Part shown: positions 1 through 5,467 of the stretch, in pieces
How positions within the stretch are numbered: position 1 is the first letter of the stretch
Layout: each line of letters starts with the position of its first letter
Assembly: GCA_004375675.1 (NCBI GenBank)
Contig: SOKR01000012.1
Span: 1 to 7,895, forward strand
Length of the DNA: 7,895 bases
Reading direction: 5' to 3'
DNA from: Dehalococcoidia bacterium
GTDB lineage: Bacteria; Chloroflexota; Dehalococcoidia; Dehalococcoidales; BS750m-G39
The notes under the pieces: generated by a model
What the model saw: only the letters and a program-made list of their open reading frames with translations
Database searches by the model: none
What the model was told of the DNA's origin: nothing
Program-made: the position numbers and the translations under genes

Positions 1-302
1 CTAACGCTTTTGGGGGATTTTATCTCGGTTTCGGCGGGTATTTCGCCGAGTTCGGACAAAAAGCCGATTATTTCTTCTATCCAGCGTCGGCGGTGGGGCT
101 GAGTCATCGCGGCGTACTTTGAGTCGTCGAGGCGCAGGCGACGGAACTGACTCAAAAGTTCGGGGCTGGTTATGGATTCTATTGCCTGTCCCGCCCAGCG
201 GTGCAGAAACCTGTCCAGGCCGCCGATGACGGCCGAATCGGTGTAACCCTTTTCCCGTTCCAGTTCCAGAATCTTGCGCAGAGACTCGATGTTCAGCGCC
301 AA
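1..302 (-). CDS. recG: Probable ATP-dependent DNA helicase RecG, N-terminal 100 residues (3' part outside window)
   Basis: The minus-strand frame is open from a TTG at 302-300 to the left edge, giving 100 codons with no stop. The TTG is chosen because GGGGAGAG at 307-314 sits 6 nt upstream of it, and the frame upstream has no other start codon. The peptide begins MALNIESLRKILELER and has a charged helical stretch, then VIGGLDRFLHRW, then RRRWIEEIIGFL. This resembles, from memory, the N-terminal extension that precedes the wedge domain in RecG of Chloroflexota and related bacteria. RecG remodels stalled replication forks and Holliday junctions. The helicase motifs would lie beyond the window, so the name rests on recalled resemblance and on position: recG also lies downstream of the fakA homologue yloV in Bacillus. 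It follows degV copy 1 after 28 bp and is probably co-transcribed with it. If it is not recG, it is an unknown protein with a helical N-terminus. Confidence 0.68.
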   Translation of the reverse strand, partial: MALNIESLRKILELEREKGYTDSAVIGGLDRFLHRWAGQAIESITSPELLSQFRRLRLDDSKYAAMTQPHRRRWIEEIIGFLSELGEIPAETEIKSPKSV

Positions 303-306
303 AGTT

Positions 307-314
307 CTCTCCCC
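307..314 (-). promoter_or_regulatory. Ribosome binding site fixing the TTG start of recG
   Basis: On the minus strand, GGGGAGAG lies in the 28-bp gap between the degV copy 1 stop and the TTG at 302-300. The GGGGAG core is 6 nt from the TTG. No ATG or GTG in the same frame lies nearby, so this site decides a non-ATG start. Confidence 0.6.
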
Positions 315-330
315 AGCCGATACAAACTGG

Positions 331-1170
331 CTACTTGTCGCCCAGGATGGCTACCGCCAGAACGTGGGGGCCGACATGCGCCCCGACCGACGCCGTGACC
401 TTGAAGCGGAAGATACGCTCGGCGGGAAACTTGTCGTTGAGCCGTTCCGCCAGCCCGTCGGCTTCTTCCGGGGTAGTGCCATCACCTATGGCCATTTCTT
501 CAATACGGGAGAAGCTGTTAACAAAGTTATAGAGGTTTTCTATCGCCTTGGAACGGGAGTGCTCCCGACCCACGGGATAAATCTCCCCGTCCTTGAGGCC
601 GAGAATGGGGTTTATCTTGAGCACCGAGCCCAGCAGAGCCTGGGCCTTGCCGATGCGCCCGCCCCGTTCCAGGTATTTCAGGGTGTCGAAAGCCATGCGC
701 AGGTCCGTGCGGGGGATGTTGCGGCGGGCGACCTCTAGCACTTCGTCGAGGCTGGCGCCATCTTTAGCCGCCCGAGCCGCCGTGATAACTATCAGCCCCT
801 CGGACATAAGCGCCCAGGTGGTGTCAATTATCTCCACACGGGGTCTCTTTTTGGCCAGGTCCATAGCCTGCCGGGCGACGTCGCCGACGGCGCTGAGCTT
901 GTGGGAGATGGTGATGACGGCGACTTCATCGGCTTCTTCGGCCAGCTTTTCGTAGGCATCGACAAAGGACTGGGGGGTGGGCACCGAGGTGGTGGGGTGG
1001 GTCTTGTCGGTGGTCAACCGCTCGTAGAACTGCTCGGTGGTGAGGTCAACGCCGTCGCGGTAGACCTCGTCGCCGAAGCGAATCAGTGAGGGAATTATGG
1101 TAAGCCCCAGTTCCTCAACCACAGAGGGGGGAATGCTCGCCGAGCTATCGGTGATAATTTTTACCGTCAC
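331..1170 (-). CDS. DegV family fatty-acid-binding protein (FakB-like), copy 1
   Basis: This 279-aa protein has the full length of a DegV/FakB protein. FakB proteins bind one fatty acid in a buried pocket and present its carboxylate to the kinase FakA, which makes acyl-phosphate. The visible hallmarks are the N-terminal KIITDSS strand, RFGDEVYRDGVDLT at 31-44, the head-group loop TTSVPTP at 60-66, Ser93 in HKLSAV, the GGRIG turn at 170-174, Arg202, and GAHVGP at 263-268 with His265. Positions Thr61, Ser93, Arg202 and His265 agree closely with residues I recall as functional in Staphylococcus aureus FakB proteins. The start is GTG at 1170-1168; its AAGGA ribosome site is made from the last Asp-Lys-Glu codons of the upstream paralog, 2 bp away. 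It is the last of three tandem paralogs behind fakA, so a FakB role is well supported. Chain-length preference cannot be read from the sequence. Confidence 0.93.
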   Translation of the reverse strand: MTVKIITDSSASIPPSVVEELGLTIIPSLIRFGDEVYRDGVDLTTEQFYERLTTDKTHPTTSVPTPQSFVDAYEKLAEEADEVAVITISHKLSAVGDVARQAMDLAKKRPRVEIIDTTWALMSEGLIVITAARAAKDGASLDEVLEVARRNIPRTDLRMAFDTLKYLERGGRIGKAQALLGSVLKINPILGLKDGEIYPVGREHSRSKAIENLYNFVNSFSRIEEMAIGDGTTPEEADGLAERLNDKFPAERIFRFKVTASVGAHVGPHVLAVAILGDK

Positions 1171-1172
1171 GG

Positions 1173-2015
1173 CTATTCCTTATCGCCCATTACCGCCACC
1201 AGGAGGAGCCCGGGACCGGTGTGGGTGCCGATGACCGGCGTCATCCGGGAGCGGTGGATGCGTTCTTTGGGGAATATAGCGCCCAGCCGTTCCACTAATG
1301 CCTCAGCCTCGTCGGGGCAGGCGGTGTTTTCCACCGCCATCTCTTCGATACGGGCATAGCCGGCGGCGAATTCGTAGAGAAGGTCTATCGCCTTGGAGCG
1401 GGAACGGGTCCTGCCCGCGGGCTCGACCACGCCGTTTTTGAGGGCGATGATGGGGTTTATACTGAGCATCGAGCCCAGGAAAGCCTGCGCCCGACCGATG
1501 CGCCCGCCCTTTCTCAGGTATTCCAGGGTATCGAAGGCGGCCCGAAAGTCAACGCGGGGGACGGTCTGGCGGGCGACTTCTATGACTTCGTCGAGCTTAG
1601 CGCCGCCTTTAGCCGCCTTAGCCGCCGTCATCACGATAAAGCCCTCGGCCATGGTCGCCGTCTCGGAATCGAGCAGCTCGACGCGGCATTTGCGCTTCAT
1701 CTTCTCTATACTCTGGCGTGCCACTTCGCAGGTGGCGCTTAGCCGGGCGGAGACAAGTATGACCAGGATTTCATCCGTTTCTTCAGACAGCTTGTCGTAA
1801 ACCTGAACAAAGTCGGCCGGCGACGGCACCGAGGTATTGGGAAAAACCTTGCTCGTTTTGAGCTTCCCATAGAACTGGTCGGGAGTGAGGTCTATGCCGT
1901 CGCGGTAGACCTCGTCACCAAAGCGAACGCGCAGCGGCACTACCGAGATGCCCATCTCGGCAACAATTTGGGGGGACAGGTCAGCCACGCTATCGGTGAT
2001 AATTTTTACTGTCAT
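1173..2015 (-). CDS. DegV family fatty-acid-binding protein (FakB-like), copy 2
   Basis: This 280-aa DegV protein is the middle of three tandem paralogs. By eye it matches copy 1 at 35 of the first 60 residues and copy 3 at 33 of 60, so the copies are old duplicates, not recent ones. It keeps the family markers: KIITDS at the N-terminus, RFGDEVYRDG at 31-40, head-group loop NTSVPSP at 60-66, Ser93 in RLSAT, GGRIG at 170-174, Arg202 and GTHTGP at 263-268 with His265. Known FakB proteins deliver a bound fatty acid to FakA for phosphorylation in the cytoplasm, and the acyl-phosphate then feeds phosphatidic acid synthesis. The ATG at 2015-2013 follows the copy 3 stop by 2 bp, with AGAGGG from the end of copy 3 as ribosome site, which suggests coupled translation. 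It has more Met and Cys in its core than its neighbours (MKRKC near 106-110), but nothing appears broken. Confidence 0.93.
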   Translation of the reverse strand: MTVKIITDSVADLSPQIVAEMGISVVPLRVRFGDEVYRDGIDLTPDQFYGKLKTSKVFPNTSVPSPADFVQVYDKLSEETDEILVILVSARLSATCEVARQSIEKMKRKCRVELLDSETATMAEGFIVMTAAKAAKGGAKLDEVIEVARQTVPRVDFRAAFDTLEYLRKGGRIGRAQAFLGSMLSINPIIALKNGVVEPAGRTRSRSKAIDLLYEFAAGYARIEEMAVENTACPDEAEALVERLGAIFPKERIHRSRMTPVIGTHTGPGLLLVAVMGDKE

Positions 2016-2017
2016 CG

Positions 2018-2860
2018 TTACCCTCTGTCCCCGAGCACGGCTACCCCCAGCACCCGGGGGCCGACATGCGCCCCGATTACCGGGCTCACCATGGTTCGGT
2101 AGATATTTGTCTTGGGGAATTGCGACTTGAGTCTTTTCGCCAGGGCATCGGCTTCTTTGGGGGTGGTGGCGTCTTCCACCGCCATCTCGTCGATATGGCT
2201 GAAGCTGGTGGCGAAGTAATACAAGTGGTCTATCGCCCTGGCCCGGGAGTGTTCCCGGGAGAAGGGGAAGATCTCGCCCTCCCTGATGCCCAGTATGGGG
2301 GTTACCTTGAGTCTAGAGCCTAAAAAGGCGCGCGCCTTGCCGATGCGGCCGCCTTCTTCAAGGTAGGTTAGGCTATCAAAAGCCATGCGGATGTCGGCGC
2401 GGGGGATATTCTTTTTGGTGAGAGCCATAAGCTCATCGATGCCGACTCCCTTTTTAGCCGCCTTGGCGGCGGCGATAACGATTAAGCCCTGCGCCATAAC
2501 CGCCCACTGGGAGTCGATGACCTCAACGCGGCAGGGGCGTTTCATCTTCTCTACGGCCTGCACCATAGCTTCGTGGCTGGCGCTGATCTTGCGGGAATTA
2601 GCGATGACCAGGATTTCGTCGCTTTCTTCAGCCAGCTTATCGTAGCTCTGGACGAAAACGCCCAGGCTGGCTATCTGGGTGGTGGGCAAAGCCTTGCTCT
2701 TGAGCAGTTTCTGGTAGAACTGCTCGGTGGTCAGATCGACGCCGTCCCGATAGATGCCCTCACCGAAGAGGACGTTGAGCGGGATGATGGTGATGCCCAG
2801 CTCTCGGGCCACATCGGAGGATATGTCACCCAGGCTATCGGTGACAATCTTTACCGTCAT
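2018..2860 (-). CDS. DegV family fatty-acid-binding protein (FakB-like), copy 3, with altered head-group loop
   Basis: This 280-aa DegV protein is the copy directly behind fakA. It has KIVTDS at the N-terminus, YRDGVDLTTEQFY at 37-49, Ser93 in RKISAS, GGRIG at 170-174, Arg202 in SREHSR and GAHVGP at 263-268 with His265. The loop that reads TSVPT or TSVPS in its two neighbours (61-65) reads T-Q-I-A-S here, so Ser62 and Pro64 are replaced by Gln and Ala. The segment RFGDEV is also changed, to LFGEGI (31-36). The reading frame and length are intact, so this looks like divergence in ligand use and not decay. The start is ATG at 2860-2858 with GGGGAGGG 4 nt upstream, 13 bp after the fakA stop. It is probably still a FakA partner. 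Its ligand may differ in head-group contact or chain type, which is inference. Confidence 0.92.
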   Translation of the reverse strand: MTVKIVTDSLGDISSDVARELGITIIPLNVLFGEGIYRDGVDLTTEQFYQKLLKSKALPTTQIASLGVFVQSYDKLAEESDEILVIANSRKISASHEAMVQAVEKMKRPCRVEVIDSQWAVMAQGLIVIAAAKAAKKGVGIDELMALTKKNIPRADIRMAFDSLTYLEEGGRIGKARAFLGSRLKVTPILGIREGEIFPFSREHSRARAIDHLYYFATSFSHIDEMAVEDATTPKEADALAKRLKSQFPKTNIYRTMVSPVIGAHVGPRVLGVAVLGDRG

Positions 2861-2873
2861 TTAACCCTCCCCT

Positions 2874-4508
2874 CTATTCCACGGAGACAATATAGTTATA
2901 GTGAGGCTGACCGCCTTGAACTACCTCAACCTGAAGCTGGGAGTGCTGCTTATCGAGGGTGGCGCCGACCTCTTCCGCCTCGGCCGAAGTGGTGTCGTCC
3001 CCATAATAGATGGTGATTACCTCAACCTCGTCCAGCTTCACCCGCGCCAGCACGTCCTGGACAACGGCGTCGGGCTTATCGCCCACAGCCACCAGGTCGC
3101 CATCGAGAAAGCCGATTGCCTGTCGCTTCTTAATGTCCAGCCCGCCCAGACGGGTGGAGCGCACCGCCCGCGTGACCTCGACGGACTTTACCGCCGCCTT
3201 CGCCTTGTTCATACTCTGGGCGTTGGTTTCCATATCGGCTTCGTAGTCGAAAGCCAGCAGCGCCGCCACGCCCTGGGGGATGGTGGTGGTGGGGACGACT
3301 TCGATGGTCTTTTTAGTCAGGGACTGCACCTGGCTGGCGGTGAGCACGATATTTTTATTGTTGGGCAGGATAATGACCTTTTCCGAAGCCACCACGTCCA
3401 CGGCCTGGAGCAGGTCCTTGGTGCTGGGGTTCATCGTCTGACCGCCGGGGACGATAAAGGTCGCCCCCAGGCTGGTGAAAACGTTAGCCAAGCCCTCGCC
3501 GACCACCACGGCCACAATCGCCACCTCGACGGCGGGCATCCTTTCTTTTTGCATCTCGATGAAGTCGCGGTACTGCTCGTCCATGTTGCGGATGTTTATC
3601 TGGTGCAGGGTGCCCAGGGGGCCGACATAGCTCATAACGTCACCGGGGTCGAGGGCATGAATATGCACCCTGACCACGGAGTCATCGCCGACGACGATGA
3701 CCGATTGACCGCGCTTTTCCAACCGCTTGCGGAGCTTGTCGGGATTGAGCCCCTCGCCCTTGATGACGAAGTTGGTGCAATAGCCGTAGGGGACTTCCTC
3801 CACGCCCACCATCTGGGGGGATTTGGCGGTGAGGGGGATGCTGCTGGCCACCATCCAGGGACGGCGCAGCTTGAGCTGTTCCATTTCGCCCTTGAGGTAG
3901 TGGAGGGAGCCTTCCAGGATGGTGTAAAGCCCCTGCCCACCCGCATCCACCACGCCCGCTTCCTTTAATACGGGGAGGAGGGTGGGAGTCTTAGCCACCG
4001 ATTCCTTGGCGGCGTTGACCGTGGCTTCCACGACCGAGACCACGTCATCGCTGACGGTGGCGGCGTGCGCCTGGGCGGCTTCCGCCGCCTCCCTCATCAC
4101 GGTAAGAATAGTGCCTTCCACGGGGTTGCTTAAGCCGGCGTAAGCCACCGACGACGCCTTGGTTAAAGCGTCAGCCAGCTCCTTGCCGGTAATATCGTCT
4201 TTGCCGTCCAGAGCCTGGGATAAGCCGCTGAAAATCTGGGACAGGATGACGCCGCTGTTGCCCCGCGCCCCCACCAGCGCCCCCTTAGCCATAGCCTTAG
4301 CCACGCTGGAGACGCCGTGGTCGGTAGCCAGCTGGGATTCCTCCACGGTGGAGCGCATGGTGAGCAGCATGTTGGTGCCGGTATCGCCGTCGGGCACCGG
4401 AAAGACGTTGAGGGCATCGATATCGGCGGAACTCTTCTCCAACCAGCTAGTCGCGGCGGCAAACATCTCCTGTAAGTCCTGACCGTTAATAGACTTGGTT
4501 GGCGCCAT
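2874..4508 (-). CDS. fakA: Fatty acid kinase ATP-binding subunit FakA (DAK2 domain, YloV family)
   Basis: This 544-aa protein matches the usual length of FakA/YloV. FakA phosphorylates fatty acids held by FakB (DegV) proteins. Residues 1 to about 205 form the DhaL/DAK2 nucleotide domain: NVFPVPDGDTGTNM at 34-47 supplies the Mg-ATP aspartates (Asp40, Asp42), and GARGNSGVILSQ at 80-91 and DAGGQGL at 188-194 are also typical. The middle domain has YGYCTNF at 241-247 and VHIH at 281-284; Cys244, His282 and His284 match the metal-binding set I recall for this domain. The C-terminal domain carries GGQTMNPST at 355-363 and LPNNKN at 381-386. The length and these extra domains rule out a simple dihydroxyacetone kinase L subunit. 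The start is ATG at 4508-4506 with GGATAGGAT before it. It heads the operon with three DegV genes. The small Asp23/YloU gene often found just upstream of this family is absent. Confidence 0.95.
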   Translation of the reverse strand: MAPTKSINGQDLQEMFAAATSWLEKSSADIDALNVFPVPDGDTGTNMLLTMRSTVEESQLATDHGVSSVAKAMAKGALVGARGNSGVILSQIFSGLSQALDGKDDITGKELADALTKASSVAYAGLSNPVEGTILTVMREAAEAAQAHAATVSDDVVSVVEATVNAAKESVAKTPTLLPVLKEAGVVDAGGQGLYTILEGSLHYLKGEMEQLKLRRPWMVASSIPLTAKSPQMVGVEEVPYGYCTNFVIKGEGLNPDKLRKRLEKRGQSVIVVGDDSVVRVHIHALDPGDVMSYVGPLGTLHQINIRNMDEQYRDFIEMQKERMPAVEVAIVAVVVGEGLANVFTSLGATFIVPGGQTMNPSTKDLLQAVDVVASEKVIILPNNKNIVLTASQVQSLTKKTIEVVPTTTIPQGVAALLAFDYEADMETNAQSMNKAKAAVKSVEVTRAVRSTRLGGLDIKKRQAIGFLDGDLVAVGDKPDAVVQDVLARVKLDEVEVITIYYGDDTTSAEAEEVGATLDKQHSQLQVEVVQGGQPHYNYIVSVE

Positions 4509-4521
4509 ATCCTATCCGTCC

Positions 4522-4550
4522 TTGCCAGAATCGCCTGGCTATGCTACTAT
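4522..4550 (+). promoter_or_regulatory. Predicted promoter of rpmB with extended -10
   Basis: On the plus strand, TTGCCA (4522-4527), a 17-bp spacer and TACTAT (4545-4550) form a sigma70-like promoter. A TG one base upstream of the -10 (4542-4543) makes it an extended -10 type. The predicted start is near 4557, leaving a leader of about 67 nt before rpmB. The -35 matches consensus at five of six positions and the -10 at four of six. Confidence 0.55.
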
Positions 4551-4563
4551 ATTGTATTACTAT

Positions 4564-4577
4564 TTACGAGTTACGAG
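4564..4577. repeat. Tandem 7-bp direct repeat TTACGAG x2 between the two facing promoters
   Basis: TTACGAG occurs at 4564-4570 and again directly after it at 4571-4577. The pair lies between the two predicted -10 boxes, and the predicted fakA start (about 4575) falls inside it. It is short and could be chance, but the position suits an operator or a site influencing both start points. No known regulator motif is recognised in it. Confidence 0.45.
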
Positions 4578-4581
4578 CGAA

Positions 4582-4610
4582 ATTCTACCCTAAATTTCTT
4601 CAATAGTCAA
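4582..4610 (-). promoter_or_regulatory. Predicted sigma70-type promoter of the fakA-degV operon
   Basis: On the minus strand, a -35 box TTGACT (4610-4605) is followed by a 17-bp spacer and a -10 box TAGAAT (4587-4582). Each box matches the consensus at five of six positions, with ideal spacing. The predicted transcript start is near 4575, giving a leader of about 66 nt before fakA. A second possible -10, TACAAT, lies further downstream but has no matching -35. The -35 box abuts the rpmB ribosome site on the opposite strand. Confidence 0.6.
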
Positions 4611-4615
4611 AGGAG
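4611..4615 (+). promoter_or_regulatory. Ribosome binding site deciding the TTG start of rpmB
   Basis: AGGAG at 4611-4615 lies 8 nt upstream of the TTG at 4624. It supports initiation at this TTG, which yields the expected bL28 N-terminus MKCDLCGK. A later in-frame ATG would delete the first CxxC zinc pair. Confidence 0.7.
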
Positions 4616-4623
4616 TCAAGACC

Positions 4624-4830
4624 TTGAAATGCGATTTATGCGGTAAAATGCCGATGTTCGGCCATAATATAAGCCACTCCAAGCGCCACACCAAGCGTAG
4701 TTGGACGCCCAATATTCACCCCGTCACCATCACCATAGACGGCAAGACGAAACGGATGAACCTCTGCACCCGATGCCTGCGCACCCAGCACAAGCAGGCT
4801 AAAGAAGCCCAGCCTGAAGCTCAGCCATAG
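4624..4830 (+). CDS. rpmB: 50S ribosomal protein bL28 (zinc-ribbon form)
   Basis: This 68-aa protein of the large ribosomal subunit is the only plus-strand gene in the window. It shows the bL28 pattern MKCDLCGKMPMFGHNISHS, then RHTKRSWTPNIHPV, then NLCTRCLRTQ. Cys3/Cys6 and Cys48/Cys51 form two CxxC pairs, marking the zinc-binding version; some bacteria carry a cysteine-free paralog used under zinc limitation. The TTG start is supported by AGGAG 8 nt upstream. The Ala/Gln/Glu/Pro tail after residue 56 is encoded opposite the 3' end of rpe, and the two genes overlap by 32 bp tail-to-tail. The fak operon diverges on its other side. In Bacillus, rpmB also neighbours the yloU-yloV (fakA) genes, so the linkage is old although the arrangement differs. 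Confidence 0.96.
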   Translation: MKCDLCGKMPMFGHNISHSKRHTKRSWTPNIHPVTITIDGKTKRMNLCTRCLRTQHKQAKEAQPEAQP

Positions 4831-5467
4831 CCTCTTTGACCGTTTGCCCCGTAGCGAACACAGCCGCCCCCGCCACCAGCACCCTTGCCCCCGCCTCGAC
4901 CACCTTCGGCGCCGTTTGGGCGTTGATGCCCCCATCCACCTCCAGCTCAGCGGATAAGCCTTTTTTATCCAGCTCGGCGCGCAGTTGGGCTATTTTATCC
5001 AGCGTCGCTTCGATGAAGGGCTGGCCGCCGTAGCCGGGATTGACCGTCATCACCAACACCAAATCCAATGAGGGCAGGATTTCGTTTATGGCGGTGAGGG
5101 GGGTTTCGGGGTTGAGCGAGACCCCCGCCTTTATCCCCAGGCTTTTGATTACCGAGACGATTTGCTTAATTTTGGGGCAGGCTTCGATGTGGACGGTGAT
5201 AATGTCAGCGCCGGCTTCGGCGAACTGGTTAATCTGCCTTTCGGGGGCTTCGATCATAAGGTGGACGTCCAGAGGCAGGTCGGTACACTTACGAATAGCC
5301 GCCACCACCGGCGCGCCGATGGTGATGGGGGGAACGAAGTGCCCGTCCATGACATCGACGTGGATGTAGTCGGCGCCAGCTTTAGTGGCTTCGGCTACCT
5401 GCTCGCCCAGGCGGGCGAAGTCGGCGGAGAGGATGGAGGGGGCGAGCTTTACCTCAGGATTAGCCAC
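4799..5467 (-). CDS. rpe: Ribulose-phosphate 3-epimerase
   Basis: This TIM-barrel enzyme interconverts D-ribulose 5-phosphate and D-xylulose 5-phosphate in the pentose phosphate and Calvin-type pathways. From the GTG start it is 222 aa, a normal family length. Visible motifs are LAPSILSADFARLG at 8-21, HVDVMDGHFVP at 36-46, DVHLMI at 67-72, TVNPGYGGQPF at 141-151 and EVDGGIN at 176-182. His36, Asp38, His69 and Asp178 are the expected metal ligands, with the two Asp as acid/base pair. I chose GTG at 5467-5465 because GGAG (5477-5474) lies 6 nt upstream; it overlaps the argH stop by 8 nt. An in-frame TTG at 5479 would add four residues but has only a weak site upstream. Coupling to argGH is likely co-transcription and not shared chemistry. 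Its 3' end overlaps rpmB on the other strand. Confidence 0.95.
   Translation of the reverse strand: MANPEVKLAPSILSADFARLGEQVAEATKAGADYIHVDVMDGHFVPPITIGAPVVAAIRKCTDLPLDVHLMIEAPERQINQFAEAGADIITVHIEACPKIKQIVSVIKSLGIKAGVSLNPETPLTAINEILPSLDLVLVMTVNPGYGGQPFIEATLDKIAQLRAELDKKGLSAELEVDGGINAQTAPKVVEAGARVLVAGAAVFATGQTVKEAMAELQAGLL

Noticed and set aside
274..738. Plus-strand frame spanning the recG/degV junction
   Set aside because: It overlaps the start of recG and half of degV copy 1 on the other strand, both of which have good starts and motifs. The product has no family features.
331..2860. Tandem DegV genes as fragments of one gene or as pseudogenes
   Set aside because: Each copy is a complete 279-280 aa protein with its own start, ribosome site and full motif set.
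2901..3968. Long plus-strand open frame (355 codons) opposite fakA
   Set aside because: It is antisense to a gene with clear family motifs, is rich in His/Gly/Leu as expected from a mirrored GC-rich frame, and shows no recognisable domain. It is a shadow frame.
2874..4508. fakA as a dihydroxyacetone kinase L subunit
   Set aside because: DhaL is a single domain of about 200 residues. This protein has the middle and C-terminal FakA domains and sits with DegV genes instead of dhaK or dhaM.
4509..4623. Riboswitch or known fatty-acid regulator operator (FapR-like) in the fakA leader
   Set aside because: The leader is only about 66 nt, shows no strong conserved stem pattern, and contains no inverted repeat resembling the FapR site.
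4831..4900. Intrinsic terminator after rpmB
   Set aside because: No GC-rich hairpin followed by a T-run is present, and the region codes for the end of rpe.
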